64,000 bases of DNA from Novosphingobium mathurense. GTDB lineage: Bacteria > Pseudomonadota > Alphaproteobacteria > Sphingomonadales > Sphingomonadaceae. The stretch covers positions 186,001-250,000 of the forward strand of contig NZ_FVZE01000004.1 in assembly GCF_900168325.1 (NCBI RefSeq). Direction: 5' to 3'. The notes beneath the pieces are model-generated. The model saw only the letters and a list, made by a program, of their open reading frames with translations, was not told where the DNA came from and ran no database searches. Position numbers and translations under genes: made by a program. This document shows, one piece after another, positions 15,704-26,415 of the stretch (its first letter is position 1; each line of letters starts with the position of its first letter).

Positions 15704-16866
15704 CAAATTCGATCCTTTCCGCTCATTTGCGCGAGAACGTTGCTGTCGATCTCTGCGATTCTTGTCGTTCCGGTCAGCGCCATGGCGACCCGCATTTCGG
15801 CCTCGATCAAGGCCAGCATCCTGGTGATCCCCGCCTCTCCCCCTGCGGCGAGGGCCCAGGCCCATGCGCGCCCGAGCAGTACGCCCTTCGCACCCAGCGC
15901 CAACATGCGCACGACATCGAGGCCGGAGCGAATGCCGCCGTCCGCAAGCACGGTCAGGCGATCGCCCACGGCCTCTGCGATGGGGGGCAAGGCGCGCGCG
16001 CTTGAGAGCACGCCGTCGAGCTGGCGGCCGCCATGGTTGGAAACGACGATCCCGTCTGCCCCCAGCTCCGCAGCCTCGCGCGCATCCTCGGGATCGAGAA
16101 TGCCCTTGATGATCAGTGGACCCTTCCACTCGGAGCGAATGAAGTCGAGATCGCGCCAGTTGATCGATGGATCGAAGTTGTTGCGCATCCAGGCGAAGAA
16201 GTCCTCGATACCGGTCCTGCCCTGCAGGACGGGGGCGACATTGCCGAGGGTATGCGGACGGCCCCAAAGGCCGACGTCCCAGGCCCAGCCCGGTCGGGCC
16301 AAGGCCTGAGCTGCGCGCCATGCGGCTCCCTTGAGGCCCGATGCGCCGGCAAGGCCGGTATGATAGTCGCGATAGCGGCTGCCCGGCACCGGCATGTCGA
16401 CGGTGAAGACCAGCGCGGAACAGCCTGCCTCGACAGCCTGCGCCAACAGGTCCTTCATGAACGCACGGTCACGGATCATGTAGAGCTGGAACCAGAACGG
16501 CTTGCTGGCGGCACCGGCGACTTCGCCCAGTGGACAGGCACCGACGGTCGAAAGCGTGAAGGGAACCCCGGCCTTTTCAGCCGCACGGACGGCCTGGCAT
16601 TCCCCGCGCCGGGCGTTCAGGCCGGCAAGGCCGATCGGCGCAAGGGCAAGCGGAAGGGCCAGTTTCTGGCCGAACAGCTCGGTCGACAGATCGAGCTGTG
16701 AAACATCGCGCAGGACCCGCTGGCGAAGGGCGAGCCCGGCCAGATCCTCGACATTGCGGCGCAGGGTCGCTTCGGCATAGGAGCCGCCGTCAATGTACTC
16801 GAACAGGAAGCGGGGCAGGCGCCGTCTCGCTGCCTCGCGAAAGTCGGGAACCGATGCGACGATCAT
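15703..16866 (-). CDS. lldD: FMN-dependent L-lactate dehydrogenase
   Basis: A 387-residue (S)-2-hydroxy-acid dehydrogenase, close in length and sequence to E. coli LldD (396 residues). Key segments are [25 protein letters not shown], the FMN/substrate lysine region [11 protein letters not shown], and the active-site His in [14 protein letters not shown]. It oxidises L-lactate to pyruvate in the respiratory chain. In this operon it makes sense because the bifunctional aldolase/dehydrogenase encoded divergently produces L-lactate from rhamnose. The ATG at 16866 overlaps the kinase stop (ATGA). A longer in-frame start is not needed. Confidence 0.93.
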   Translation of the reverse strand: MIVASVPDFREAARRRLPRFLFEYIDGGSYAEATLRRNVEDLAGLALRQRVLRDVSQLDLSTELFGQKLALPLALAPIGLAGLNARRGECQAVRAAEKAGVPFTLSTVGACPLGEVAGAASKPFWFQLYMIRDRAFMKDLLAQAVEAGCSALVFTVDMPVPGSRYRDYHTGLAGASGLKGAAWRAAQALARPGWAWDVGLWGRPHTLGNVAPVLQGRTGIEDFFAWMRNNFDPSINWRDLDFIRSEWKGPLIIKGILDPEDAREAAELGADGIVVSNHGGRQLDGVLSSARALPPIAEAVGDRLTVLADGGIRSGLDVVRMLALGAKGVLLGRAWAWALAAGGEAGITRMLALIEAEMRVAMALTGTTRIAEIDSNVLAQMSGKDRI

Positions 16867-18281
16867 GCTTGAACCCTTGCCACTGCTTCGCGCCATTTGT
16901 TCCGATACGCTTGGAGGTCTCCTTCGAGCGGTTCAACCCGGCGCAGGCCCGCAGCCGGCTTGAGCAGGGGATTGATCAGGCGCAGCGCCCCGAACGAGAC
17001 ATCGTTGTGCGCATTGGCGATGAAAACTTCGGTCTCGGGCCGCAGTGCTGCCAGGGCCCGCACGAAGACTTCCGCTTCGGCAAAGCGGCCTTCGACCAGA
17101 AGGCGGTTCTTGGAGCCGATCAGGTCAAGCGAAGTATCGGCCACGAGGGCTGCGTAGAGGCAGATGGCGGCGCGGCGCGCATACCAGGTGCCCGCCCATT
17201 CGACCGGGGCGTTGATCCAGCAGGCCTTGCCGTCCGGGAAGGGGCCGAAACCTGGCGCCAGCGTCGGCATCATGACCGTCCCGCGTTCGAGCAGTGCGGG
17301 CACGGCTTCCATGAGCCTGGGCTGATCGGGCTTGATATCCACCCGGCGCGTATCGAGCTGGATGACGGTTTCGATCTCGCGTCCGCCCATGAATCGCGCA
17401 GATGGTACCGGCCAGCCATAGGCATCGACATTGACCAGTGTGTCGCGATCTTCCGACAGCGAGGCAATGGACACTGTTTCGGCGGCAAGGCGCATGGCGA
17501 CGAACCAGGTGCCGGTCGACAGGATCGTGGCTTCCTGACGCGCAATCTCCGGGAAACCGCGGGCGGCGAGCAGGGCGGCGTTGGAATCGTGCAGCCCCGC
17601 ATGGACCTGAATGCCCGGAGCCAGACCGGTTTCCGCAGCAAGATCGGGGCGCAGCGGCCCGATGCCTTCGCTGGCCTTGACCACGGGGGCAAATCGGTCT
17701 GCCCAACCCAGACGTTCGGCCATGGGTGAGAAACGCGCGTCCGCCGGGCACCACAAGTCGGTATGGCAGCCAAGGCTCGTGACTTCGCTGACCGCCTTGC
17801 CCGTCAGGAACCAGGCCCAGTACTGCGCCCAGGGCACAAGTGTCGCGCTTTCCATTTCTTCCGGATAGAGGCGTGACATCCAATAGACCTGCGCCCCCAG
17901 GTTGAGGCCGTCCGGTAGTGCAGGGCTCCCGGTCCGCGCAAAGGCATCGCGTTCGCGGCGGTAATCGGCCATCACGTCCTGCGGGATCGGCTGCTCGTAG
18001 TCGAGCGGCGGGAATAGCGCTCCTTCGCTACCCAGCGCGACGAAGCCGGCGCCATGGGCAACCGGGACGATCGCCTCGACGGGGTGAGCGGCGAATGCCT
18101 TGAGCGTAGTCTTGAGCCAAGCTCCTATCCCGGCGACATCCAGGCGGCGCAAGCCGGCTTCCTCACAAGAGGCATTGGGTCGAACCTGCCGATCCAGCAT
18201 TCGTCCCTGCTTCGTCCACAAGGTGACCTTGCTGAGCGTCTTGCCGATGTCGACGACGATATAGGAACCGGTACCTGACAT
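16863..18281 (-). CDS. FGGY-family sugar kinase, probable L-rhamnulokinase
   Basis: A 472-residue actin-fold kinase of the FGGY family. The phosphate-1 motif [12 protein letters not shown] is at residues 8-19, the catalytic-loop region is [10 protein letters not shown] with a conserved Asp, and a phosphate-2 region follows (STGTWFVAM). The rhamnose context points to phosphorylation of L-rhamnulose, although the sequence is not a close match to E. coli RhaB from memory. It opens the minus-strand operon (kinase, lldD, rhaT) with an AGGGAGAG site, and is divergent from the aldolase. Confidence 0.83.
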   Translation of the reverse strand: MSGTGSYIVVDIGKTLSKVTLWTKQGRMLDRQVRPNASCEEAGLRRLDVAGIGAWLKTTLKAFAAHPVEAIVPVAHGAGFVALGSEGALFPPLDYEQPIPQDVMADYRRERDAFARTGSPALPDGLNLGAQVYWMSRLYPEEMESATLVPWAQYWAWFLTGKAVSEVTSLGCHTDLWCPADARFSPMAERLGWADRFAPVVKASEGIGPLRPDLAAETGLAPGIQVHAGLHDSNAALLAARGFPEIARQEATILSTGTWFVAMRLAAETVSIASLSEDRDTLVNVDAYGWPVPSARFMGGREIETVIQLDTRRVDIKPDQPRLMEAVPALLERGTVMMPTLAPGFGPFPDGKACWINAPVEWAGTWYARRAAICLYAALVADTSLDLIGSKNRLLVEGRFAEAEVFVRALAALRPETEVFIANAHNDVSFGALRLINPLLKPAAGLRRVEPLEGDLQAYRNKWREAVARVQA

Positions 18282-18370
18282 GCTCTCCCTTGCGAGCTGA
18301 ATGATTGAATATGATCGTTTACTATCGAAATAGATTGATAAAGGAAAGGGGGATTGTTAAATGCGGCGTC
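18282..18370. promoter_or_regulatory. divergent promoter region of the rhamnose genes
   Basis: The 89-nt gap between the divergent kinase and aldolase genes is AT-rich compared with its surroundings. It includes CTAT-CGAA-ATAG, a small inverted repeat near 18330, and two GATTGA repeats. It is a likely operator for the DeoR-type regulator, but no consensus was checked. Confidence 0.45.
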
Positions 18371-20491
18371 ATGAACACGATCACCGCACCATCGCCCGTA
18401 GCCGCAATTCCTTTCGCTGTCCCGGAAAGTCGCTGGGACGAATCGGTTGCGGCATCCTTCACTCCAGCCGAACTCCTCCTCTATCGTTCCAATCTGCTCG
18501 GTTCGGATCTGACCGTCACCAACTTCGGCGGCGGCAATACCTCGGCCAAGCTGGTGGAGATCGATCCGCTCACGGGTGAGCAGGTCGAAGTCCTCTGGGT
18601 CAAGGGCTCGGGCGGTGACATCGGTTCGATGAAGCTCGACGGATTTGCGACGCTCTATCAGGAGAAGTTGCTGGGCCTCGAGAAGCACTATGCCGGGCCC
18701 GACGATGATGACAAGATGGTCGGCTATCTGCCGCACTGCACCTTCAATCTCAATTCGCGCGCGGCTTCGATCGATACGCCGCTGCATTCGTTGCTTCCTT
18801 TTGCGCACGTAGATCATGTCCACCCGGATGCGATCATTGCGCTGGCGGCCTCTTCGGGGGGAGAGGCCGCCACCCGGGAAATCTGGGGTGGCAAGATCGG
18901 TTGGTTGCCCTGGAAGCGTCCGGGCTACACACTTGGCGTGCAACTGCGCGATTTCGTCAAGGCCAACCCGCACGTCGAAGGCGTGATGCTGGCCGGTCAC
19001 GGCATCATCTGCTGGGCCGACAGCGCGAAAGCCTGCTACGAACATACCGTTTCGCTCATCGCCGATGCGGCCAATTTCCTGAATTCCAAGCTTGCCGGAA
19101 AACCGGCATTCGGTGGCATCTCCGCAACTCTCTCCTCGTCCGCGGAACGTGCTGCGATTGCTGCCGACCTTATGCCTCGCCTTCGCGGTCTGATGACCGG
19201 AGCGCGGCGTAAGGTCGGCCATTTTTCGGACGATGCCGAAGCTCTCGAGTTCGTGAACTCGGTCGATTTCGAGCGTCTGGCAGCGCTCGGCACTTCTTGC
19301 CCCGATCATTTCCTGCGCACCAAGATCGCGCCTCTCACGCTCGATCCCGCCCGCCTGCAGGATGATGCCTACCTCGCGCAGAAGGTCGCAGAATACCGCG
19401 ATCTCTACGCAGCCTATTACGAGCGCTGCAAGCGTCCCAACTCACCGGCGATGCGCGATTCCAATCCGGTAGTCGTGCTGGTGCCTGGGCTTGGTCGCAT
19501 GACCTTCGCCACCGACAAGACCACCGCGCGCCTGGCAGGCGAGTTCTACGGCAACGCCATCAATGTCATGCGCGGGGCCGAAGCGATCGGCGATTATATC
19601 GCGCTCGACGAGCAGGAAGCATTCGACATAGAGTATTGGCTGCTTGAAGAAGCCAAGTTGCAGCGCATGCCTGCGCCCAAGCCGCTTGTCGGCCGAATTG
19701 CGATGGTCACCGGAGGTGCCGGTGGCATCGGCGCGGCGACCGCAGCACGCCTGATGGCGGACGGCGCGTGCGTGGTCTTGGCCGACCGCGACGAAAAGGC
19801 CGTTGGCGAAGTGCGCGAAGGATTTGCCCGGCAGTTCGGCAAGGATGTCGTTCGCTCCGTCGTTTGCGACGTTACCGACGAAGCGCAGGTGAGCGAGGCA
19901 TTCGCTGCCTGTGCCCGTGAATTCGGCGGCCTCGATATCCTCGTTGCCAATGCCGGCATTGCATCCTCGGCTCCGATCGAGGAGACCACGATCGCATTGT
20001 GGAGCCGCAATTACGACGTCTTGGCCCAGGGCTATTTCCTGAGCTCGCGCGCCGCCTGGCCGCTGCTGAAGGGAATGAAGGAACAAGGCGGATCTTCGGT
20101 CGTGTTCATCGGCTCGAAGAACGGTGTGGCCGCTGCCACCAATGCCAGTGCCTATGCGTCGGCAAAGGCGGCCGCCAATCACCTGGCCCGCTGCCTTGCA
20201 CTGGAAGGTGCGCCGCACGGCATCCGCGTCAACGTGGTAAACCCCGACGCGGTGATCCAGGGCAGCCGTATCTGGGACGGTGACTGGCGCAAGGAGCGCG
20301 CGGGTGCCCACGGGATCGATTCCGGCAAGGAGCTGGAGGAACATTACCGTCAGCGTTCGATGCTCAAGCGTGACGTCCTGCCGTCCGACATTGCAGAAGC
20401 CGTCTATTTCCTTGCCAGCGACATGTCGGCAAAGTCGACCGGGAACATGGTCAATGTCGACGCGGGCAATGCGCAGGCATTCACGCGCTGA
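18371..20491 (+). CDS. bifunctional rhamnulose-1-phosphate aldolase / short-chain alcohol dehydrogenase
   Basis: A 706-residue fusion. The N-terminal class II aldolase/adducin-type domain (about 20-430) has NFGGGNTSAKL, zinc-type histidines in HVDHVHPDA, and the AGHGII segment. The C-terminal SDR domain (about 445-705) has the Rossmann motif VTGGAGGIGAATA, NAG in LVANAGIA, and the catalytic Tyr-Lys in YASAKAA. It cleaves L-rhamnulose-1-phosphate to dihydroxyacetone phosphate and L-lactaldehyde, then oxidises lactaldehyde to L-lactate. This fits lldD in the divergent operon. The ATG at 18371 is chosen on domain length. A start at 18305 would add 22 unconserved residues. Confidence 0.92.
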   Translation: MNTITAPSPVAAIPFAVPESRWDESVAASFTPAELLLYRSNLLGSDLTVTNFGGGNTSAKLVEIDPLTGEQVEVLWVKGSGGDIGSMKLDGFATLYQEKLLGLEKHYAGPDDDDKMVGYLPHCTFNLNSRAASIDTPLHSLLPFAHVDHVHPDAIIALAASSGGEAATREIWGGKIGWLPWKRPGYTLGVQLRDFVKANPHVEGVMLAGHGIICWADSAKACYEHTVSLIADAANFLNSKLAGKPAFGGISATLSSSAERAAIAADLMPRLRGLMTGARRKVGHFSDDAEALEFVNSVDFERLAALGTSCPDHFLRTKIAPLTLDPARLQDDAYLAQKVAEYRDLYAAYYERCKRPNSPAMRDSNPVVVLVPGLGRMTFATDKTTARLAGEFYGNAINVMRGAEAIGDYIALDEQEAFDIEYWLLEEAKLQRMPAPKPLVGRIAMVTGGAGGIGAATAARLMADGACVVLADRDEKAVGEVREGFARQFGKDVVRSVVCDVTDEAQVSEAFAACAREFGGLDILVANAGIASSAPIEETTIALWSRNYDVLAQGYFLSSRAAWPLLKGMKEQGGSSVVFIGSKNGVAAATNASAYASAKAAANHLARCLALEGAPHGIRVNVVNPDAVIQGSRIWDGDWRKERAGAHGIDSGKELEEHYRQRSMLKRDVLPSDIAEAVYFLASDMSAKSTGNMVNVDAGNAQAFTR

Positions 20492-20515
20492 GAGCTAGAG
20501 AGAGGATAAACAAAC

Positions 20516-21808
20516 ATGAGCAATTTTCCGATCTCGGCAGAACTGATCGCCGAGGCCAACGCGCGCGACCTTGATGCGCTGGACGACGATTACGCGAGCC
20601 TCGGTCGCAAGCTGGAGCGCGCTGGTATTGCCATCGATGCGATCAAGGACCGTGTCGCCGACTTTTCGGTTGCCGTACCTACCTGGGGGGCAGGCCGTGG
20701 CGGCACCCGCTTCGCCAAGTTCCCGATCGCAGGAGAGCCCACCAACATTCACGAAAAGCTGGAAGACTGCGCGGTCATCAACCAGCTTTCGCGCCTGACC
20801 CCGCGCGTCTCGCCACACTTTCCCTGGGACAAGGTATCCGACTACGCAGCGCTGCGCGAAGAGGCGGCCAACCTCGGGCTCGGCTTCGATGCAGTGAATT
20901 CGAATACCTTTCAGGACCAGCCCGGTCAGGCACAGACTTACGCGACCGGCTCGCTCTCCTCGACCGTTGCAGCGACACGCCAGCAAGCTGTCGAGCACAA
21001 CATCGAATGCATCGAGATCGGGCGCCAGCTCGGTTCGACCGACCTCACGGTCTGGGTCGGAGACGGCACGAACTTCCCGGGACAGCAGGATCTGGCGCGC
21101 AGTCTCGACCGCTATCTCGAAGCGGCGGCGCAGGTCTATGCCGCATTGCCCGATGACTGGCGGATGCTGCTTGAGCACAAGATGTTCGAACCGGCCTTCT
21201 ACTCGACCGTCATCAGCGACTGGGGTTCCTCGATCCTCGCCGCGCAGGAACTGGGTCCCAAGGCCAAGTGCCTTGTCGACCTTGGCCATCATGCGCCCAA
21301 CGTGAACATCGAGCAGATCGTTGCCCGACTGCATCGTTTCGGCAAGCTTGGAGGCTTCCACTTCAACGACAGCAAGTATGGCGATGACGACCTCGATTCC
21401 GGATCGATCAATCCGCATCAGTTGTTCCTCGTCTTCAACGAGTTGGTCGAGGCCGAATTGAACCCGCGCGATGGCTTCAATCCCAGCTACATGATCGACC
21501 AGTCGCACAACGTGACCGATCCGATCGAATCCATGCTGTCTTCCGCAGAGACTATTGCCGCCTGTTATGCAAAGGCGCTGCTGGTCGATCGCGAGGCCCT
21601 GCACCTTGCGCAGGAAGCGAATGACACGATGATGGCCTTCCAGGCGTTGCGCCGGGCGTACAACGTCGATGTTTCCCCGATCTTGGCCAAGGCCCGGATG
21701 GAGAATGGCGGCGCCATCGACATGCTGGGCACTTATCGTGAAAGCCGTTGGCGCGATCGCAAGGCGCAGGAGCGCAAGGCCGTTGGGCTGGGCGCAGGGA
21801 TCGTCTGA
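20516..21808 (+). CDS. rhaI: L-rhamnose isomerase, RhaI type
   Basis: A 430-residue TIM-barrel sugar isomerase of the L-rhamnose catabolism isomerase family, as found in rhizobia and pseudomonads. Metal and substrate residues are recognisable in LEHKMFEPAFYST, LVDLGHHAPN and GGFHFNDSKYGDDDLDSG. It converts L-rhamnose to L-rhamnulose. It starts 24 nt after the aldolase gene with an AGAGAGGA site, so both form one plus-strand operon that probably continues into the rhamnosidase 88 nt downstream. Confidence 0.94.
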   Translation: MSNFPISAELIAEANARDLDALDDDYASLGRKLERAGIAIDAIKDRVADFSVAVPTWGAGRGGTRFAKFPIAGEPTNIHEKLEDCAVINQLSRLTPRVSPHFPWDKVSDYAALREEAANLGLGFDAVNSNTFQDQPGQAQTYATGSLSSTVAATRQQAVEHNIECIEIGRQLGSTDLTVWVGDGTNFPGQQDLARSLDRYLEAAAQVYAALPDDWRMLLEHKMFEPAFYSTVISDWGSSILAAQELGPKAKCLVDLGHHAPNVNIEQIVARLHRFGKLGGFHFNDSKYGDDDLDSGSINPHQLFLVFNELVEAELNPRDGFNPSYMIDQSHNVTDPIESMLSSAETIAACYAKALLVDREALHLAQEANDTMMAFQALRRAYNVDVSPILAKARMENGGAIDMLGTYRESRWRDRKAQERKAVGLGAGIV

Positions 21809-21896
21809 ACCAATACAGTATTATCGGGGTCGCGGCCTGTTAGGGTCGTGGCCCTGTATGCAAGCAAAACACCAGATCTGGATACCGGGAGAATTC

Positions 21897-24800
21897 ATGT
21901 CGCGTCGATCGCTTCGTATCGTCCTGTGCCTCGCCACTGCGCTGAGCGCCTTGCCCGTTCTTGCCGAAAATCGAAACGACGGCAGCGAGATTGCCCCTTC
22001 GACACAAGCCGGACCTTCCCTGGAAGAGGCGTTCAATGATCCGCCCAATTCCGCGCGTCCACGCGTGTGGTGGCACTGGATGAACGGCAACATCACCAAG
22101 GACGGAATCCGCAAGGATCTGGAATGGATGAAGCGCGTCGGCATCGGCGGTCTGCAGAACTTCGATGCGAACCTTCAGACGCCGCAGATCGTCGATCATC
22201 GCCTCGTCTACATGACGCCGGAATGGAAAGATGCGTTTCGGTTCGCCGCGCACGAAGCCGATCGTCTCGATCTGGAACTGGCCATAGCAGCCTCGCCGGG
22301 CTGGTCCGAGACTGGAGGTCCGTGGGTCAAGCCGCAGGACGGTCTCAAGAAGCTGGTCTGGAGTGAAACGACGCTTGGAGGCGGCAAGCGCTTTGTCGGC
22401 AAGCTCCCGAAGCCGCCGGGCGATACCGGTCCCTTCCAGACCCTGAAACCTCCGTTGAGCATCGATGCGATCATTTCGGGAGCGCCCGCTGAGGCCGACG
22501 AGGCCTCCTTCGAGGGCGGGGTTGGCGTGTTCGCCTTTCCGGTTCCCGATAACGGATCTGAACTGACCCCGCGCGCTTCCGACGGTGCAGGCAATGTACT
22601 TTCGAGCAAGGCGCTCATCGACTCCGACCTAGCAGGAGGCGTGACCCTGGCGCGCGAGGACGGCAAGGCCCCGCAACTCAGGCTCGATTACCCGCGTCCG
22701 ATCACGGCGCGGTCGGCAACGGTCTTCGTACCCAACGTCAAGATACCGTTTGCCGGGGCTGCCTTTACCGGCTCACTCGAGGCGAGCCAGGATGGCAAGA
22801 CCTGGAGGCCAATCCAGCAGTTCGACCTGAACAACGTGCCGACGACGATCAGCTTTGCCCCGCTCGAGGCAGCGCATTTTCGGCTCGTTCTCAATCCACG
22901 CAAACCGGATGGCGGCCTTGGCTCACCGGCGCCGGGAATTGCTGCTAACGGCCTTTTCGACGCCATCGGCAAGCGGATGGCCACACAGCCGCTCGTCGTC
23001 GGGCAGTTCGAGCTTCATGGCGAAGCCCTTGTCGATCGTTACGAAACCAAGGCTGGCTATGTGATGAGCCGCGACTACTACGCGCTCACAGGACCGGATG
23101 ACGATGCAACGGGTGTCGATCCCGCCAGCGTTATCGATCTGACCGACAGGCTCAAGGCCGACGGTACGCTAGACTGGACCGCGCCGAAACTTCCCGCAGG
23201 CCAGCACTGGCGGGTGCTGCGCCTGGGTTACTCCCTGCTTGGCACCACGAACCATCCCGCTCCGCCCGAGGCGACTGGTCTGGAAGTCGACAAGTTCGAC
23301 GGCAAGGCCGTGCGCGAATATCTCGAGCACTATATCGGCATGTACAAGGATGCGGCCGGGTCAGAGATGGTCGGCAAGCGCGGTGTGCAGGCCATCCTGA
23401 CCGACTCGATCGAGGTCGGCGAGGCCAACTGGACGCCCAGAATGCTCGAGCAGTTCCAGCGGCTGCGCGGCTACGATGCGCGGCCTTGGCTGCCGGCACT
23501 TACCGGAACCATCGTCGGGTCGCGCGAGCAGTCCGACCGTTTCCTCTACGACTATCGCCGGACCCTTGCCGACCTGCTTGCCAGCGAGCATTACGGGACC
23601 GTGGCCAAGGTCGCGCATGAAAACGACCTCAAGGTCTATGGCGAGGCGCTGGAAGACCATCGCCCCATGCTCGGCGATGACATGGCCATGCGCAGCCATG
23701 CCGACATCCCGATGGCCGCCCTCTGGACGTTCAATCGCGACGAAGGACCGCGCCAGACGCTGGTTGCAGACATGAAGGGGGCTGCATCCGTCGCGCACCT
23801 CTATGGGCAGAATCTCGTCGCTGCGGAATCCATGACGGCCTCGATGGCGCCTTGGGCCTTTGCGCCGAAGGACCTCAAGCGTTTCATCGATCTGGAATTC
23901 GTGACCGGGGTGAACCGTCCGGTCATCCATACTTCAGTCCATGTTCCGGTGGATGACAAGAAGCCAGGGCTCTCGCTGGCGATCTTCGGCCAGTATTTCA
24001 ACAGGCAGGAAAGCTGGGCGGAAATGGCGCGGCCATGGGTCGACTATATCGCGCGCAGTTCACTGCTTCTGCAGGAAGGACGCAATGTGGCCGACGTCGC
24101 CTATTTCTATGGCGAGGAAGCTCCACTCACGGGTCTCTATGGCGATGAACCGGTGACTGACGCTCCGGTGCGCTATGCCTACGATTATATTAACTTCAAT
24201 GCCTTGACCGAACTTCTTGCCAACGATGGTGAAGATGTCGTCGCGCCGAGCGGGGCTCGCTACAAGACCATCTACCTCGGCGGCTCGTCCAGTCACATGA
24301 CCTTGGCGGCACTCCGAAAGCTGGCCGCACTCGTCGATGGCGGCGCGACCGTGGTTGGCAAGGCGCCGATCGCGACGCCGAGCAACACGAGCGCACAGGA
24401 AGGCGATCTGACCGAATGGTCATCGCTGGTCGCCAGGCTCTGGCCGGGAAGCGGCGATGCCCGCGTCGGCAAGGGCCGCGTGATAGCCTCGCAAGATATC
24501 GAAAGCGCGCTGCAGGCGATGGGCGTTGCTCCCGATTTCACTTTCTCCGGTGCCGACGCCGGGGTGAAGATCCCCTTCGTCCATCGCCGTGACGGGAAGG
24601 GCGAGATCTACTACCTCGTCAATCAGCAAGAAGCCGCACAGTCTATCGAGGCGCACTTCCGCGTTACCGGCAAGCAGCCCGAACTCTGGCATCCCGAGAC
24701 GGGCCAGAGCGAGCCCGTCAGCTACCGCATCAGCGGCGATGAGACCGTGGTGCCATTGCAACTGGACGGCGATGAGGCGGTCTTCGTTGTCTTCCGCAAG

Positions 24801-25337
24801 GCGGCCGCGAAGGATCAGGTTACGCTTGCCCCGCAAGGCGAACGGGAAATCGCGAAGCTGGACGGAGCATGGCAAGTTGCGTTCCAGGCCGACCGCGGAG
24901 CGCCGGCAAGCCTCGAACTTGCCGAGTTGGAACCGCTCGAGAAGAATGACATTCCGGGCGTGAAATACTTCTCTGGAATAATGACTTACTCCCGTAATTT
25001 CACAGTATCTGGAAAGTTCGGGAAAGGCCGCTCGCTGTGGCTCGACCTCGGCAAGGTCGGTGACATGGCGCAGGTCTCCGTTAATGGCGTGGACGTCGGA
25101 ACGGCTTGGCATGCGCCCTATCGCCTCGATATCGGCAAGGCCGTTCGCAAGGGGCAGAACAGCCTGGAAATCCGCGTTGCCAATACCTGGGTCAACCGCT
25201 TGATTGGTGACCAGCAGGAAGGCGCACAGAAGATCACCTGGACGGCCATGCCGACCTATCGTGCCGATGCCCCCTTGCGGCCATCCGGCCTGATCGGTCC
25301 TGTCCGGTTGGTCGAGGAAAGCAAAGCCGGGGATTGA
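21897..25337 (+). CDS. GH106 alpha-L-rhamnosidase, exported
   Basis: A 1146-residue secreted enzyme. The start at 21897 gives a typical signal peptide (MSRRSLRIVLCLATALSALPVLAEN is split as RR, hydrophobic core, LAE). The family opening RPRVWWHWMNGNITKDGI begins near residue 50, and the catalytic region spans about 130-850. A C-terminal jelly-roll carbohydrate-binding module contains SLWLDLGKVGDMAQVSVNG and DIGKAVRKGQNSLEI. GH106 was founded on a Sphingomonas enzyme, and members release L-rhamnose from flavonoid glycosides such as naringin and rutin or from polysaccharides. The released sugar is handled by the isomerase, kinase and aldolase next to it. Confidence 0.93.
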   Translation: MSRRSLRIVLCLATALSALPVLAENRNDGSEIAPSTQAGPSLEEAFNDPPNSARPRVWWHWMNGNITKDGIRKDLEWMKRVGIGGLQNFDANLQTPQIVDHRLVYMTPEWKDAFRFAAHEADRLDLELAIAASPGWSETGGPWVKPQDGLKKLVWSETTLGGGKRFVGKLPKPPGDTGPFQTLKPPLSIDAIISGAPAEADEASFEGGVGVFAFPVPDNGSELTPRASDGAGNVLSSKALIDSDLAGGVTLAREDGKAPQLRLDYPRPITARSATVFVPNVKIPFAGAAFTGSLEASQDGKTWRPIQQFDLNNVPTTISFAPLEAAHFRLVLNPRKPDGGLGSPAPGIAANGLFDAIGKRMATQPLVVGQFELHGEALVDRYETKAGYVMSRDYYALTGPDDDATGVDPASVIDLTDRLKADGTLDWTAPKLPAGQHWRVLRLGYSLLGTTNHPAPPEATGLEVDKFDGKAVREYLEHYIGMYKDAAGSEMVGKRGVQAILTDSIEVGEANWTPRMLEQFQRLRGYDARPWLPALTGTIVGSREQSDRFLYDYRRTLADLLASEHYGTVAKVAHENDLKVYGEALEDHRPMLGDDMAMRSHADIPMAALWTFNRDEGPRQTLVADMKGAASVAHLYGQNLVAAESMTASMAPWAFAPKDLKRFIDLEFVTGVNRPVIHTSVHVPVDDKKPGLSLAIFGQYFNRQESWAEMARPWVDYIARSSLLLQEGRNVADVAYFYGEEAPLTGLYGDEPVTDAPVRYAYDYINFNALTELLANDGEDVVAPSGARYKTIYLGGSSSHMTLAALRKLAALVDGGATVVGKAPIATPSNTSAQEGDLTEWSSLVARLWPGSGDARVGKGRVIASQDIESALQAMGVAPDFTFSGADAGVKIPFVHRRDGKGEIYYLVNQQEAAQSIEAHFRVTGKQPELWHPETGQSEPVSYRISGDETVVPLQLDGDEAVFVVFRKAAAKDQVTLAPQGEREIAKLDGAWQVAFQADRGAPASLELAELEPLEKNDIPGVKYFSGIMTYSRNFTVSGKFGKGRSLWLDLGKVGDMAQVSVNGVDVGTAWHAPYRLDIGKAVRKGQNSLEIRVANTWVNRLIGDQQEGAQKITWTAMPTYRADAPLRPSGLIGPVRLVEESKAGD

Positions 25338-25384
25338 CGAGCGACGTCTTGCCAAGGCGCGGTGCGCGGATCAAAGCTTCAGGG

Positions 25385-26320
25385 ATGGTCACGCCAAGCC
25401 CCGATCCCGCGCCGCGCTCACATCAACCCCAGATCGATCCGCGCGCCGTGCTCACATTCAGGGCGGTGTGCGATGCCGGGTCGATCAGCGGGGCAGCGCG
25501 GTTGCTCAACATCTCGCAGCCTTCGGTGTCCAACACGATTGCCTTGCTTGAAAGCAGGCTCGGGGTGGTTCTGTTCGAGCGCGGTCGCGGCGGCATCACC
25601 CTGACCGAGGAGGGCATCGCCTTGCGCCGGCGTGCCGATGCCCTGGCAATTCTGCTCAAGGATACCGCGAGCGAAGTCGAGCATGCCAGCCAGCGCATTG
25701 CAGGTCCCTTGCGGATTGGCGGCACGCCAGGTGCCTTGCTCACATTGCTGCCCGGAGCCATCAAACGTGTGGAAGACACTGTCGGTGAGTTCGCCCTGAG
25801 CGTCGTCGAACGGCCTGACGCGCAATTGCTCGAGATGCTGCGCAAGGGCGAAATCGAGTTGGCCTTCGTCACCACCCAGATCGAGCGACTGCCTCCCGAT
25901 ATTCTGGAAACGACCTGCGCGCGCGATCCCTTTGCGTTGATCGTCGGCGCCCATCACGAGGGATTGCCCGAGTCGATTTCCTTGCGCGAGGTCGAACACT
26001 ATCGGTGGGTTCTGCCTGAGGCGAGGGGTGCCTTTCGCCGTCAGGTCGATGCGCTCTTCATTGCCGCGGGGGTTGCGGTGCCCGGGACGGTCATTCGCTG
26101 CGACTCGCTCCTCACCACACGCGCGATTGTTCGGGAGACGGACCGGGTAACGGTCTTGCCGCGCACCGTGGCTCTCGATGGCATTTCAACAGGCTCGCTT
26201 CGCGCCATCGGCATCAGGGAAGCGGTGTTCGAGCGCAGTGTCGGTGTCTTGCGTATTTCCGGGAGAAAGCTGTCTCCTCTTGCCGAAGCGATGGTTCAGG
26301 CTGTCGCTGCCCATCCATAG
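25385..26320 (+). CDS. LysR-family transcriptional regulator
   Basis: A 311-residue LysR regulator. The helix-turn-helix AVCDAGSISGAARLLNISQPSVSNTIALLESRLGVVLFERG lies at about residues 25-65, followed by a periplasmic-binding-protein-like effector domain. It is 47 nt after the rhamnosidase and 95 nt before the amidohydrolase, in the same direction, so it probably controls the aromatic catabolic operon from 26416. Flavonoid-degradation operons in other proteobacteria are also led by LysR regulators, which is only suggestive. The ATG at 25385 has a weak site. A TTG 51 nt upstream overlaps the rhamnosidase stop and is an alternative. Confidence 0.9.
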   Translation: MVTPSPDPAPRSHQPQIDPRAVLTFRAVCDAGSISGAARLLNISQPSVSNTIALLESRLGVVLFERGRGGITLTEEGIALRRRADALAILLKDTASEVEHASQRIAGPLRIGGTPGALLTLLPGAIKRVEDTVGEFALSVVERPDAQLLEMLRKGEIELAFVTTQIERLPPDILETTCARDPFALIVGAHHEGLPESISLREVEHYRWVLPEARGAFRRQVDALFIAAGVAVPGTVIRCDSLLTTRAIVRETDRVTVLPRTVALDGISTGSLRAIGIREAVFERSVGVLRISGRKLSPLAEAMVQAVAAHP

Positions 26321-26415
26321 GAAAATACTATGGCAATTAGAAATATCATTATTTTACTTTAGGTCTGTGGCTTGGGTAAAACGCGTTCAACCGAAGAGAA
26401 CCGAGGGAGAGCGCG
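26321..26415 (+). promoter_or_regulatory. probable promoter of the aromatic catabolic operon
   Basis: A 95-nt AT-rich gap with GAAAATACTATGGCAATTAG and a following TTATTTTACTTTAG stretch, unusual against the GC-rich background, located between the LysR gene and the amidohydrolase. No LysR box was firmly identified. Confidence 0.4.

Noticed and set aside
14891..16309. A 472-codon plus-strand open frame
   Set aside because: It is antisense to rhaT and lldD, both clearly recognised.
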